Shown: positions 1 to 7,747, numbered from the stretch's first letter. The stretch: 36,821 nucleotides of DNA from Rhizobium ecuadorense (GCF_001187535.1 NZ_LFIO01000030.1:1-36821); one strand, 5' to 3'. Numbers and translations: made by a program. The notes: generated by a model from the letters alone, not told the origin.

Positions 1-9
1 AGGGCACGT

Positions 10-50
10 CCCCTCGCCCCGTTTACGGGGAGAGGGTTAGGGTGAGGGGC
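10..50. repeat. GC-rich intergenic repeat with small hairpin
   Basis: A G/C-block sequence at the window edge. CCCCGT (17-22) pairs with ACGGGG (25-30), and the flanking CCCCTC and GAGGGG blocks are also complementary, so the whole stretch can fold back. Sequences of this kind are common intergenic repeats in rhizobia; assignment to a named family is from memory. It lies just upstream of the first permease gene, probably in the gap after a substrate-binding protein gene outside the window. Confidence 0.5.
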
Positions 51-140
51 AGCCATCGGCAGCTATCTCCGCCACTTTAGACAACGGTGCCGCCTGCCCG
101 CAGGCGTCGCCGGGTTTGCCAAGTCAGGACAGGGAAGCCA

Positions 141-1070
141 ATGAGCCCTATTGCCATCGAGGCCGACAGCCCGCCTCAAAGCAGAACGTTCATGCGCCGT
201 TTCGCCGGCGCTCCCCTGCCCTGGATCATGCCCGTGATCGTCGTCATCGGCATATTCTACCTCTACCCCGTCATCGACGTTTTCCGGCTGTCCTTCACCA
301 ATGCGACGCTGATCGGCGACAATCAGGACTATACGCTGGGCTCGATCGTCAATGCGCTGAGCTCGCCGCAGCTGCCGGACATTTTATGGGCGACGCTGAT
401 CTTCGTCGGCGGCAGCGTCATCGGCCAGCAGATCCTCGGCCTTGCGGTCGCCGTCACGGTCATCCGCGGCGAAAAACGCGGCCTGTTCGGCACCACCATC
501 CTGAGGACGACGGCGCTCGTCGCCTGGGTCGTGCCGGGCATTGCCGGCGGCATCATCTGGCAGATGCTGTTTTCCGAAGCGCCTTACGGCGCGCTGAACA
601 GCATTCTGAGGCTGATACACATGCCGACCGTCGCCTGGCTTTCCGATCCGGCGATCGCGCCATGGTCGACGCTGATCTCCAACATCTGGCGCGGCACGGC
701 CTTTTCGATGGTCGTCATGTATGCGGCGCTGAAGGCGATCGATCCCTCGCTCTATGAAGCGGCCGAAGTCGACGGCGCAACCGCATCGCAGCAGTTCTTC
801 TTCGTCACCCTGCCGCAGCTGCGCGCCGCCATCCTCGTCAACATGATCCTGATCACCATCCAGACGGTGAACACTTTCGACGCGATCATCACGCTGACCG
901 GCGGCGGGCCGGGCCGCGCGACCGAGGTTATCTCGCTCTACGTCTTCAACATCGTCTTCAGAAACTACGACCTCTCCGGCGGCAGCGTGCTCTCGGTGCT
1001 GATGCTGATCATCAGCCTCGGGCTTGCCTTCGTCTATGCGTCATTCCTGCCGAAGGAGGAAGAGCAATGA
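141..1070 (+). CDS. Sugar ABC transporter permease, MalF/UgpA type
   Basis: Inner-membrane permease subunit of a carbohydrate importer (binding-protein-dependent transport family 1). The 309-residue product has a hydrophobic first helix near residues 27-48, further membrane segments, and the EAA loop (EAAEVDGA, about residues 206-224) that docks on the ATPase. The frame is open from a GTG at 87. The ATG at 141 was chosen because AGGGAAG lies just upstream and the extra N-terminus is an arginine-rich stretch unlike the family. Its stop overlaps the start of the second permease (ATGA at 1067), so the two are translationally coupled. The substrate cannot be told from the sequence, although an isomerase/epimerase and a ROK regulator in the same operon point to a sugar or polyol. 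No substrate-binding protein gene is visible. Confidence 0.9.
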   Translation: MSPIAIEADSPPQSRTFMRRFAGAPLPWIMPVIVVIGIFYLYPVIDVFRLSFTNATLIGDNQDYTLGSIVNALSSPQLPDILWATLIFVGGSVIGQQILGLAVAVTVIRGEKRGLFGTTILRTTALVAWVVPGIAGGIIWQMLFSEAPYGALNSILRLIHMPTVAWLSDPAIAPWSTLISNIWRGTAFSMVVMYAALKAIDPSLYEAAEVDGATASQQFFFVTLPQLRAAILVNMILITIQTVNTFDAIITLTGGGPGRATEVISLYVFNIVFRNYDLSGGSVLSVLMLIISLGLAFVYASFLPKEEEQ

Positions 1071-1909
1071 GCGGGAGGACCGGAACACGGCTCGGCGATG
1101 CCCTAAGCTATCTCTTCATGCTGGCGATGTTCGTCTTTTTCGCCGGCCCCCTCACCTATCTCCTGTCGATGGCGATGCGTGACAAGCGCGAGATCTACCG
1201 CGGCGCGGCGCGCTATATTCCTCAGAACCCCACCATCGACAATTTCATCACGGTGCTCAACAACAGCTATTTCCCGATCTATCTCTGGAACGGTCTGAAG
1301 CTCGCGGCCTTGAGCGGCTTCGGCGTGCTGATCGTGGCGCTGCCCGCGGCCTACGCCTTTTCCCGCTTCAATTTCCGCGGCAAGGGCCTCTCGATGATGG
1401 GGCTGCTGCTCTTCCAGATGATCTCGCCGCTTGTCATCATGGTGCCGCTCTACCGCTACATGAACCGGCTCGGCATGCTCGACACCCATTTTGCCGTCGT
1501 CATGGTCTACATCGCGCTCGGCGTTCCGCTGGCCACCTGGCTGTTGAAGAGCACGGTCGACGGCATTCCGCGCAGCCTCGACGAAGCCGCTATGATCGAC
1601 GGCTGCAACCGCTTCTCGGTCTTCTGGCGCATCATCCTGCCCCTGTCGGCGCCGGGCATCGCCTCGGTCTTCATCATCACCGTCATTGCCGGCTGGTCGC
1701 AATTCCTGGTGCCTTTCCTGCTGCTCACCAAAAATGACCTGATGCCGATCGGCGTCGGAATCTTTAACTTCCGCGGCATGCAGACCGACTCGTCCATTCA
1801 GTTGCTTGCCGCCGCCTGCCTGATCTCCGTCGTTCCGGCGATCGTGGCCTTCCTGTCGCTCCAGAGGCTGATCCTCGGCGCGATGACCAGCGGCGCGGTG
1901 AAGGGATGA
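1067..1909 (+). CDS. Sugar ABC transporter permease, MalG/UgpE type
   Basis: Second inner-membrane permease of the same importer, 280 residues, the usual length for MalG-type subunits. It shows an N-terminal membrane helix (about 13-35), several more hydrophobic segments and a clear EAA loop (DEAAMIDGC, about residues 172-192) for contact with the ATPase. It overlaps the upstream permease by 4 bp (ATGA) and its own stop overlaps the ROK gene in the same way. A heterodimer of the two permeases with the ATPase encoded at 4102-5163 is the expected complex. Substrate unknown. Confidence 0.9.
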   Translation: MSGRTGTRLGDALSYLFMLAMFVFFAGPLTYLLSMAMRDKREIYRGAARYIPQNPTIDNFITVLNNSYFPIYLWNGLKLAALSGFGVLIVALPAAYAFSRFNFRGKGLSMMGLLLFQMISPLVIMVPLYRYMNRLGMLDTHFAVVMVYIALGVPLATWLLKSTVDGIPRSLDEAAMIDGCNRFSVFWRIILPLSAPGIASVFIITVIAGWSQFLVPFLLLTKNDLMPIGVGIFNFRGMQTDSSIQLLAAACLISVVPAIVAFLSLQRLILGAMTSGAVKG

Positions 1910-3189
1910 GGATCGGTTCAGTCTCGATGATTGATGAAGGATTCGACCCTATGAACCAGACACTCGGCGCCAGGCCCTCCCCCGATCTGACCGGCGCCAA
2001 TGTCGAAGATGCCGGCGAGCATAACAGGGCGGTCGTCCTGCGCTGCATCCATCGCCAGGCGCCGATTTCGCGCGCCGAAATCGCCAGGCGCACCGGTTTC
2101 ACCAAACCGGCGATCGCCCGCATCGTCGATCGGCTGCTGGATGAGGGGCTGATCATGGAAGCCCGCCGGCGGCATGGGCTCAGGGGCCAGCCGGCAATCG
2201 AACTTGAGATCAATCCGGATGCCTGCTTCGCGATCGGCATCAACATCGATCGCGACCACCTGACGATCCTGGCGGTCGACGCCGTCGGCAATGTCCGCGC
2301 CCGCGTGCACCACGAAAAGCGCTTCATCCTGCCGGCGGAATTCCTGCAACTGACATCGGATGCGATTTCGCATTTCCAGCGCAGCCGGCTGATCGACGAT
2401 GCGCGGCTCGCCGGCATCGGCCTGGCGATGCCGGATTGGCTCGGCGAAATCTCCCTGCTCGGCAAGCCCAGGGCCTATCAGGAATGGACGGCATTCGATG
2501 TGCGCGCCGCACTGGAAAACCTGACGCAGCATCCCGTCTTCATCGAAAACGAAGCCAATGCCGCAGCCCTTGCCGAACTCGATTATGGCCTCGGCGCCGA
2601 GAGCAGCAGCTTCTTCTATATCGCCATCAACGCCTGCCCTGGCGGCGGTCTCGTGCTCGACGGCAACGGCCATCGCGGCGCCATGGGCCTCAGCGGCGAA
2701 ATCGGCTGGCTTCCCATTGCCGACGGCAGCGACGAGAAGGCCCATAAGGTCCAGCTTCTCGGGGAAATATTCTCGCTGTTTTCCCTTTACGATTTTCTTG
2801 CCCGCCACGACATCGAGGTGAGTGTCCCGCACGATCTGCTGACGCTGGATGCGCATGGCAAGCGCCTGGTTTCGCAGTGGCTGAAGGAAATGAGCGCGCA
2901 TCTGGCCGTCGCCGTCAAGCATATCGGCTTGATCGTCGATCCCGACGCCGTCCTCGTCGGCGGCCGGCTGCCGATCCGCATCGTCGACGAGCTGTTGCGT
3001 TATGTCCACGAACATCTCGACCCCGAGGACGCCAACCTGCCCTCGCTGCATCGCGCCTCGCTCGGCGAGGATGCGTCGGCCATGGGCGCGGCGGCCATGC
3101 CGATGGCGGCGGCCCTCATGCTCGCATCGGCCGATGCGGCTCAACGCACACGTTCGCCGCTGAAAAACATGGACCGCCTGAACAGCTGA
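1906..3189 (+). CDS. ROK-family transcriptional regulator
   Basis: Predicted sugar-responsive DNA-binding regulator of the ABC transporter operon. An N-terminal winged helix-turn-helix covers about residues 38-85 (SRAEIARRTGFTKPAIARIV is the recognition part) and is followed by a ROK sugar-binding/kinase-like domain (ENEANAAALAELDYG near 210). The cysteine-rich zinc motif typical of ROK proteins (CxCGxxGCxE) is absent after the GEIGWLPI segment, which argues for a ligand sensor rather than an active sugar kinase. Length 427 residues from ATG 1906, which overlaps the permease stop. ATG 1927 and ATG 1951 (AAGGA at 1937-1941) are alternative starts, and all of them precede the DNA-binding domain. 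Its position inside the operon suggests autoregulation. Confidence 0.85.
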   Translation: MRIGSVSMIDEGFDPMNQTLGARPSPDLTGANVEDAGEHNRAVVLRCIHRQAPISRAEIARRTGFTKPAIARIVDRLLDEGLIMEARRRHGLRGQPAIELEINPDACFAIGINIDRDHLTILAVDAVGNVRARVHHEKRFILPAEFLQLTSDAISHFQRSRLIDDARLAGIGLAMPDWLGEISLLGKPRAYQEWTAFDVRAALENLTQHPVFIENEANAAALAELDYGLGAESSSFFYIAINACPGGGLVLDGNGHRGAMGLSGEIGWLPIADGSDEKAHKVQLLGEIFSLFSLYDFLARHDIEVSVPHDLLTLDAHGKRLVSQWLKEMSAHLAVAVKHIGLIVDPDAVLVGGRLPIRIVDELLRYVHEHLDPEDANLPSLHRASLGEDASAMGAAAMPMAAALMLASADAAQRTRSPLKNMDRLNS

Positions 3190-3196
3190 AACGGCC

Positions 3197-3232
3197 GGAT
3201 TTTGATGAAGATGGGAGGATTTTGATGAAGAT
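3197..3232 (+). repeat. 20-bp-period tandem duplication over a start codon, with mini-ORF
   Basis: GGATTTTGATGAAGAT occurs at 3197-3212 and again at 3217-3232. Each copy contains an ATG. The first ATG (3205) opens a six-codon frame (MKMGGF) ending at TGA 3223-3225, which overlaps the ATG (3225) of the isomerase as TGATG. Only the second ATG has a good ribosome-binding site (GGGAGG, 3213-3218), and that site is made by the junction between the copies. The first copy has no purine-rich site at the right distance. Confidence 0.8.
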
Positions 3233-4079
3233 CGGCTTTTACACCTCGACATTCAACGATCGCCCGCTTGAAGAAGTGGTGGATTTCGCCGCATCGGCGG
3301 GGTTCGATGCCATCGAAATCGATGTCGGCGGCCATATCAAGACGCCGGATCGGGTCGAGGCCGCCGTCGCGCTTGCCCGCAGCCGCAATCTCTTCGTCTC
3401 TTCGATCACCTATTTCGGCAATCAGCTCGATGCCGACCGCGACAAACGCCGGCAGCTCAGGGCAAGGACAGCCGATTTTGCCAGGGCGATCGGCGAGGCT
3501 GGCGTCCCGATCTTCGTGATCTTCCCCGGCCGCGACGACAGCGCCGGCGAAGATGCCAATTATGACGACTTCGCCGAATTCGCGAACGGGCTGATCGGAG
3601 AGACGCAATCCTCCGGCCTCATCTTCGCGATCGAAAACTGGCCGGGGCCCAGAGATAATTTCATCGGCACGACGCCAAGGGGATGGCAGGAGCTTTTCCG
3701 CAGGATCGAAGATCGCCGCTTCGGGCTGGAATTCGATCCCTCGCACCTCATCCGCATCGGCGTCGATCCCTATCGGGCGATGGAGGCGGTGAAAGACCGC
3801 ATCGCCATTCTGCACGCCAAGGATACCGCGATCGACAAGGAGGTCCTGCAGGCTGTCGGCTATCACGGCAAGGGCTGGTGGCAATACAAGCTGCCGGGAC
3901 TCGGCCTTCTCGACTGGCCGCGCTTCCTGCGCCAGGCGCGCGGCTTTGGCTTTGACGGCACGCTGTCGATCGAGCACGAGGACGCTGCTTACGGCTGGCC
4001 CGGCAAGGATCTGTCGGCGCGCAAGGAGGGCGAACGCCTCGGCCTCGATCATCTCAAAACGGTCCTGAACGGACTTTGA
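3225..4079 (+). CDS. Sugar phosphate isomerase/epimerase-like TIM-barrel protein
   Basis: Member of the xylose-isomerase-like TIM barrel superfamily, 284 residues, cytoplasmic. Likely metal ligands are visible in order: Glu in AIENWPGP, Asp/His in GLEFDPSHL, His/Asp in ILHAKD and Glu in LSIEHED, the spacing expected of a divalent-metal isomerase or epimerase. The start is ATG 3225, preceded by GGGAGG six bases upstream. The frame is open much further upstream, but that part shadows the ROK gene. It sits between the ROK regulator and the transporter ATPase, so it probably acts on the imported sugar or a derivative. The exact reaction (epimerase, isomerase or dehydratase) cannot be told. Confidence 0.85.
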   Translation: MKIGFYTSTFNDRPLEEVVDFAASAGFDAIEIDVGGHIKTPDRVEAAVALARSRNLFVSSITYFGNQLDADRDKRRQLRARTADFARAIGEAGVPIFVIFPGRDDSAGEDANYDDFAEFANGLIGETQSSGLIFAIENWPGPRDNFIGTTPRGWQELFRRIEDRRFGLEFDPSHLIRIGVDPYRAMEAVKDRIAILHAKDTAIDKEVLQAVGYHGKGWWQYKLPGLGLLDWPRFLRQARGFGFDGTLSIEHEDAAYGWPGKDLSARKEGERLGLDHLKTVLNGL

Positions 4080-4101
4080 CGGCGAATTCGGGAGGACTGT
4101 C

Positions 4102-5163
4102 ATGGCCCATGTTTCGGTCAACAATGCGCGCAAGGATTACGGCGCGTTCAAAGCCATCAAAGGCGTATCGGTCGATATCGGCGACGGCGAGTTCGTCGTC
4201 CTCGTCGGCCCCTCGGGCTGCGGGAAATCCACGCTGCTCAGGATGATCGCCGGCCTGGAGGGCATCACCTCGGGGAAGATTCAGATCGGTAGGCATATCG
4301 TCAACGAGCTCGCGCCCAAGGATCGCGACATCGCCATGGTGTTCCAGAACTACGCGCTCTACCCGCACATGACGGTCGCCAAGAATATGGGTTTTTCCCT
4401 GCGGCTCAAACGCATGCCGAGGACGGAGATCGACCAGCGGGTCGGCAATGCCGCCAAGATCCTCGGCCTCGAAAATCTTCTCGAAAGATATCCGAAACAA
4501 CTGTCGGGCGGCCAGAGGCAGCGTGTCGCCATGGGCCGGGCGATCGTACGCGACCCGGCCGTCTTCCTGTTCGACGAGCCGCTGTCGAACCTCGACGCCA
4601 AACTCAGGGTGCAGATGCGCTCGGAGATCAAGGAACTGCATCAGCGACTGCAGACGACCACCATCTACGTCACCCACGACCAGATCGAAGCCATGACCAT
4701 GGCCGACAAGATCGTCGTCATGAAGGATGGTCTGATCGAGCAGTCGGGCTCGCCGCTGGAGCTCTACGACCGGCCGAACAATCTTTTCGTCGCCGGCTTC
4801 ATCGGCTCGCCGGCAATGAATTTCATCCGGGGCGGCATGACGGAAGCCGGGTTCAAAACCGCCGACGGTCTGCTGCTGCCGAGTGAGCGCCGCCCGGGCG
4901 ACGCCGTGACCTATGGCATTCGGCCTGAGCATATCAGGCTCGATCCCGACGGCATCGAGGTAACGACTGTCGTCGTGGAGCCGACGGGTTCGGAAACGCT
5001 TGTTATCGTTCGGTTGGGCACACAGACACTCACCTGCGTCTTTCGGGAACGGATCAGGGCCGCCCCCGGCGACGTGCTCAAGATCGCACCGGCCCATGAT
5101 GCCGTTCACCTGTTTGCCGCCGACGAGCAGCGGATCACATCAGGCGAAGTCCCGCTCGAGTAA
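4102..5163 (+). CDS. Sugar ABC transporter ATPase, UgpC/MalK type
   Basis: Nucleotide-binding subunit that powers the importer formed with the two permeases, 353 residues. Walker A GPSGCGKST is at 36-44, the Q-loop glutamine near 82, the LSGGQ signature at 134-138, Walker B FLFDEP at 155-160 and the switch histidine in THDQ at 192. A C-terminal TOBE-type regulatory region follows from about residue 240, as in MalK and UgpC. The ribosome-binding site GGGAGGA is at 4090-4096. It is the last gene of the operon, 22 bp after the isomerase, and a strong hairpin lies downstream. Confidence 0.93.
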   Translation: MAHVSVNNARKDYGAFKAIKGVSVDIGDGEFVVLVGPSGCGKSTLLRMIAGLEGITSGKIQIGRHIVNELAPKDRDIAMVFQNYALYPHMTVAKNMGFSLRLKRMPRTEIDQRVGNAAKILGLENLLERYPKQLSGGQRQRVAMGRAIVRDPAVFLFDEPLSNLDAKLRVQMRSEIKELHQRLQTTTIYVTHDQIEAMTMADKIVVMKDGLIEQSGSPLELYDRPNNLFVAGFIGSPAMNFIRGGMTEAGFKTADGLLLPSERRPGDAVTYGIRPEHIRLDPDGIEVTTVVVEPTGSETLVIVRLGTQTLTCVFRERIRAAPGDVLKIAPAHDAVHLFAADEQRITSGEVPLE

Positions 5164-5199
5164 GCCCGCCGAATGCCCCCTCCCCTTCGGCCGGGTGGC

Positions 5200-5230
5200 G
5201 GCCGGGGGCGCGTAAGACGCGCCCCCGGCC
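5200..5230. terminator. 14-bp perfect hairpin between transporter operon and repABC
   Basis: Arms 5200-5213 (GGCCGGGGGCGCGT) and 5217-5230 are perfectly complementary around an AAG loop. The stem is very GC-rich and sits 36 bp after the ATPase stop. No run of T follows in either direction, so it is not a classical intrinsic terminator. It could end or process the transporter transcript and insulate repABC from read-through. Confidence 0.55.
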
Positions 5231-5267
5231 CCGAAAACTCTTAACGCTTCACGAGACGGCCAAGTAC

Positions 5268-5303
5268 TTGAACCAACGCCGAAAAGGTTAATATGCGTTA
5301 ACC
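5268..5303 (+). promoter_or_regulatory. Candidate repABC promoter with overlapping operator palindrome
   Basis: TTGAAC (5268-5273) and TAATAT (5289-5294) resemble -35 and -10 boxes, but the spacer is only 15 bp. The -10 lies in an imperfect palindrome, GGTTAATATGCGTTAACC (5286-5303), whose GTT and AAC arms are 10 bp apart. repABC operons are known to be repressed by their own RepA and RepB, and a palindrome on the -10 box is where such an operator would be expected. The arm spacing also matches the repABC centromere consensus GTT-N4-GC-N4-AAC, except that the centre is TG. Confidence 0.45.
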
Positions 5304-5333
5304 TTAAAATTCTTGGCCGGCATCGGAGAATCG

Positions 5334-5381
5334 CGGATAATAACGGTTAGAAGGACTTTTGATCCCGAAAATCGTTATCCG
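5334..5381 (+). repeat. Inverted repeat in the repA leader
   Basis: CGGATAA (5334-5340) is complementary to TTATCCG (5375-5381), with 34 bp between the arms. It ends 14 bp before the repA ATG, so it could fold in the repA leader RNA or bind a protein dimer. Short arms make this a weak call. Confidence 0.3.
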
Positions 5382-5395
5382 AAAGATTGCTGCCG

Positions 5396-6604
5396 ATGAA
5401 CGCTAATTTGACCGCCTTGAACAAGGCGCCGTTGCATTTCGAGGATCAGATCCTCGAGCATGGCGACGTGATTTCAAAGAAGCTGCATCTGCTCAGCGTG
5501 CAGCGCTTTCCACCCAATGCGAAGAAGACACTACGCAGTTTCTCCCTGGCGGAGGTCGCCAATTATGTCGGCGCCTCGCAAAGCACGCTGAAGAAGCTGC
5601 ATCTCGAAGGCAAAGGCCCCTGCCCGCAGACCTCGCCTTCCGGGCGCCGCTCCTATAGCGCTGAGCAGATGCTGGAGCTGCGCCGCTATCTCGATGCGCA
5701 CGGCCGCTCCGAGAGCCGCATGTATGTTCCCCATCGCCGCAGCCATGAGAAGCTGCAGGTCATCGCGGTCGTCAATTTCAAGGGCGGCTCGGGCAAGACG
5801 ACGACCGCTGCCCATCTCGCCCAGCATCTGGCGCTGACCGGCCACCGCGTGCTTGCCGTCGATCTCGATCCGCAGGCATCGCTGTCATCTCTGCACGGCT
5901 TCCAGCCGGAATTCGACCAGGCCTCGTCGCTTTATGAAGCGATCCGCTACGACGGCGAGAAGAAGAAGCTCTCGGAGATCATCCATAAGACGAATTTTCC
6001 CGGCCTCGATATCGTGCCGGCCAATCTCGACCTGCAGGAATACGAATACGATACGCCGCTTGCCATGGCCGATAAGTCGAGCAATGACGGCAAGACCTTC
6101 TTCACCCGCATTTCGCGGGCGCTCGCCGAGGTCGATGACCGCTATGATGTCGTCGTCATCGATTGCCCGCCGCAACTCGGCTATCTCACGCTGACGGCGC
6201 TGACGGCGGCGACCAGCGTGCTGATCACCATTCATCCGCAGATGCTCGACGTCATGTCGATGGGCCAGTTCCTGCTGATGCTCGGCGGCATCCTGAAGCC
6301 GATCCGTGCAGCCGGCGCCGAAGTGAACCTCTCCTGGTATCGCTATCTCATCACCCGCTACGAACCAACAGACGTGCCGCAGGCGCAGATGGTCGGCTTC
6401 ATGTCGACGATGTTCCACGAATTCATGCTGAAGCACCAGATGGTCAAGTCGACGGCGATCTCGGATGCCGGGATCACCAAGCAGACGCTCTATGAGGTCG
6501 AGCGGTCGTCGATGAACCGGGGAACCTATGACCGGGCGTTGGAGGCGATGGACGCCGTCAACACAGAGATCGCCGAGCTTATTCATCGGACATGGGGGCG
6601 GTGA
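5396..6604 (+). CDS. repA: Plasmid partitioning ATPase RepA (ParA family)
   Basis: ParA-type ATPase that, with RepB, segregates the replicon and represses the repABC promoter. 402 residues, normal for RepA. A MerR-like helix-turn-helix lies near residues 48-100 (AEVANYVGASQSTLKKLH). The deviant Walker A KGGSGKTT follows near residues 126-133, with Walker A' (VVIDCPPQLGY) near 255. The frame also begins at TTG 5387, but ATG 5396 (MNANLTALN) is the more plausible start. It is first in the repABC operon, and the stop codon is part of a palindrome (6604-6621) in the repA-repB gap. The sequence appears intact. Confidence 0.97.
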   Translation: MNANLTALNKAPLHFEDQILEHGDVISKKLHLLSVQRFPPNAKKTLRSFSLAEVANYVGASQSTLKKLHLEGKGPCPQTSPSGRRSYSAEQMLELRRYLDAHGRSESRMYVPHRRSHEKLQVIAVVNFKGGSGKTTTAAHLAQHLALTGHRVLAVDLDPQASLSSLHGFQPEFDQASSLYEAIRYDGEKKKLSEIIHKTNFPGLDIVPANLDLQEYEYDTPLAMADKSSNDGKTFFTRISRALAEVDDRYDVVVIDCPPQLGYLTLTALTAATSVLITIHPQMLDVMSMGQFLLMLGGILKPIRAAGAEVNLSWYRYLITRYEPTDVPQAQMVGFMSTMFHEFMLKHQMVKSTAISDAGITKQTLYEVERSSMNRGTYDRALEAMDAVNTEIAELIHRTWGR

Positions 6605-6621
6605 TTTGTCGGCTGACAAAT
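6604..6621. promoter_or_regulatory. Candidate centromere-like (parS) palindrome between repA and repB
   Basis: ATTTGTCGGCTGACAAAT is palindromic over seven base pairs on each side of a central GGCT. The inner 16 bp have the GC centre and spacing of the repABC centromere consensus GTT-N4-GC-N4-AAC, but with TTT and AAA in place of GTT and AAC. Some repABC plasmids carry their partition site in this gap (known for the family). The first base of the palindrome is the last base of the repA stop. RepB binding is inferred. Confidence 0.5.
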
Positions 6622-6672
6622 TCGCTGTTTCCTTGAACCGAATCAATTGATTGACCGCAATCGGAGGACGTG

Positions 6673-7638
6673 ATGGCACGAAAGAATCTGCTGGAAGGGC
6701 TAGCCGACATGCCTGACGAGAATGCAGGCGCGCCGAGCTATCCGATGCGCGGGGCAGGCCGCTCGCTCGTCCGCTCACTGGATGAGCTCGCCAAGCAGGC
6801 TGAAAAATTCCTGGAGGGCGAAGCGGTCGTCGATCTCGACCCCGATGTCGTCGAGGTCTCCTTCGTCAAGGACCGCCTGTCCGAGGATGACGAGGAATTC
6901 CGCGCGCTGGTCGAAGCGATCCGTGCGCACGGGCAGGATACGCCCATTCTGGTGCGCCCCCACACCAAGATTGACGGACACTATCAAGTCGTCTTCGGCC
7001 ACCGGCGGCTGCGTGCCGCCCGCGAGCTCGGCCGCAATGTCAGGGCGGTCGTTAAGGTGGTCGACGACCGCACCCATGTCATCGCCCAGGGCCAGGAGAA
7101 TTCGGCCCGCGCCGATCTCACCTTCATCGAGCGGGCGCTCTTCGCCGGGCGGCTGGAAGAACTCGGTTACGACAGGGAGGTCATTTCAACAGCCCTTGCC
7201 GCCAATGCGGCGTCGATCTCGAAGATGATTTCGGTGATGGATCGCATCTCGCCGGAGGTCGTCCAGGCGATCGGCCCAGCACCCGGCATCGGCCGCGAAC
7301 GCTGGGTGGAGCTGTCGCTGCTCGCCGGCAAATCGGCCAATGCAGCAAGTGTCGCCCAGGTCTTGCAAGACGACAGCTTTCATCAGTTACCCTCCGACAA
7401 ACGTTTCGAAACGCTCTATGCGGCGCTGAACAAAAGCGCGCGGCCGGTGAAGAAAACGGCAGCGGCAAGGAAGGTGAAATGGCAGCCGCTAGATAAGGCG
7501 GTCCAGGCGGAAATGAAGAATGACGGCAAGGCGTTCTCGCTCTCGATGAAGGCGAGGAATGCCGGCCGCTTCGGGGAATTTCTCTCCAGCAGGTTGGATG
7601 CGCTCTATGAGCAATTCCTCGCCGAGGAGAGCAAATAA
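6673..7638 (+). CDS. repB: Plasmid partitioning protein RepB (ParB family)
   Basis: Centromere-binding partner of RepA, 321 residues. The ParB/Spo0J nuclease-like domain covers about residues 55-150, with the arginine-rich box GHRRLRAARELG near 110-121. A helix-turn-helix follows (EVISTALAANAASISKMI, about 170-187), and a C-terminal dimerisation region ends the protein. The N-terminus MARKNLLEGL is typical of RepB. The GTG at 6670 is too close to the GGAGGA at 6663-6668, so ATG 6673 was chosen. It lies 68 bp after repA in the same operon. Confidence 0.96.
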   Translation: MARKNLLEGLADMPDENAGAPSYPMRGAGRSLVRSLDELAKQAEKFLEGEAVVDLDPDVVEVSFVKDRLSEDDEEFRALVEAIRAHGQDTPILVRPHTKIDGHYQVVFGHRRLRAARELGRNVRAVVKVVDDRTHVIAQGQENSARADLTFIERALFAGRLEELGYDREVISTALAANAASISKMISVMDRISPEVVQAIGPAPGIGRERWVELSLLAGKSANAASVAQVLQDDSFHQLPSDKRFETLYAALNKSARPVKKTAAARKVKWQPLDKAVQAEMKNDGKAFSLSMKARNAGRFGEFLSSRLDALYEQFLAEESK

Positions 7639-7653
7639 GGAGACTGAAACCGC

Positions 7654-7712
7654 AAAAGAAAAAGGCCCCCAAACGACCTGAGTCGTGGAAGCCCTTCTCC
7701 TATCCTTAAGCA
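7654..7712 (-). ncRNA. Antisense counter-transcribed RNA of repABC (incompatibility RNA)
   Basis: About 59 nt, ends estimated. On the minus strand the sequence CCACGAC-TCAG-GTCGTTTGG forms a stem-loop (plus-strand ACGAC 7673-7677 pairs with GTCGT 7682-7686) followed by GGGCCTTTTTCTTTT, an intrinsic terminator with a T-rich tail. A good minus-strand promoter lies at 7719-7747. In repABC plasmids a small RNA in exactly this position, antisense to the repB-repC leader, lowers RepC synthesis and sets copy number and incompatibility. That role is transferred from the family. Confidence 0.85.
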
Positions 7713-7718
7713 AGACAG

Positions 7719-7747
7719 AGAATCGCATTTTCACGAATCCCAGTCAA
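7719..7747 (-). promoter_or_regulatory. Promoter of the antisense RNA
   Basis: Read on the minus strand, TTGACT (plus 7742-7747) and GATTCT (plus 7719-7724) are separated by 17 bp. The -35 box is one base from consensus; the -10 box matches at three positions. Transcription would begin near 7712. Confidence 0.7.

Noticed and set aside
1918..3252. 444-codon open frame on the minus strand opposite the ROK gene
   Set aside because: A shadow of high-GC coding; composition is low-complexity and the plus strand has a full ROK domain with operon overlaps.
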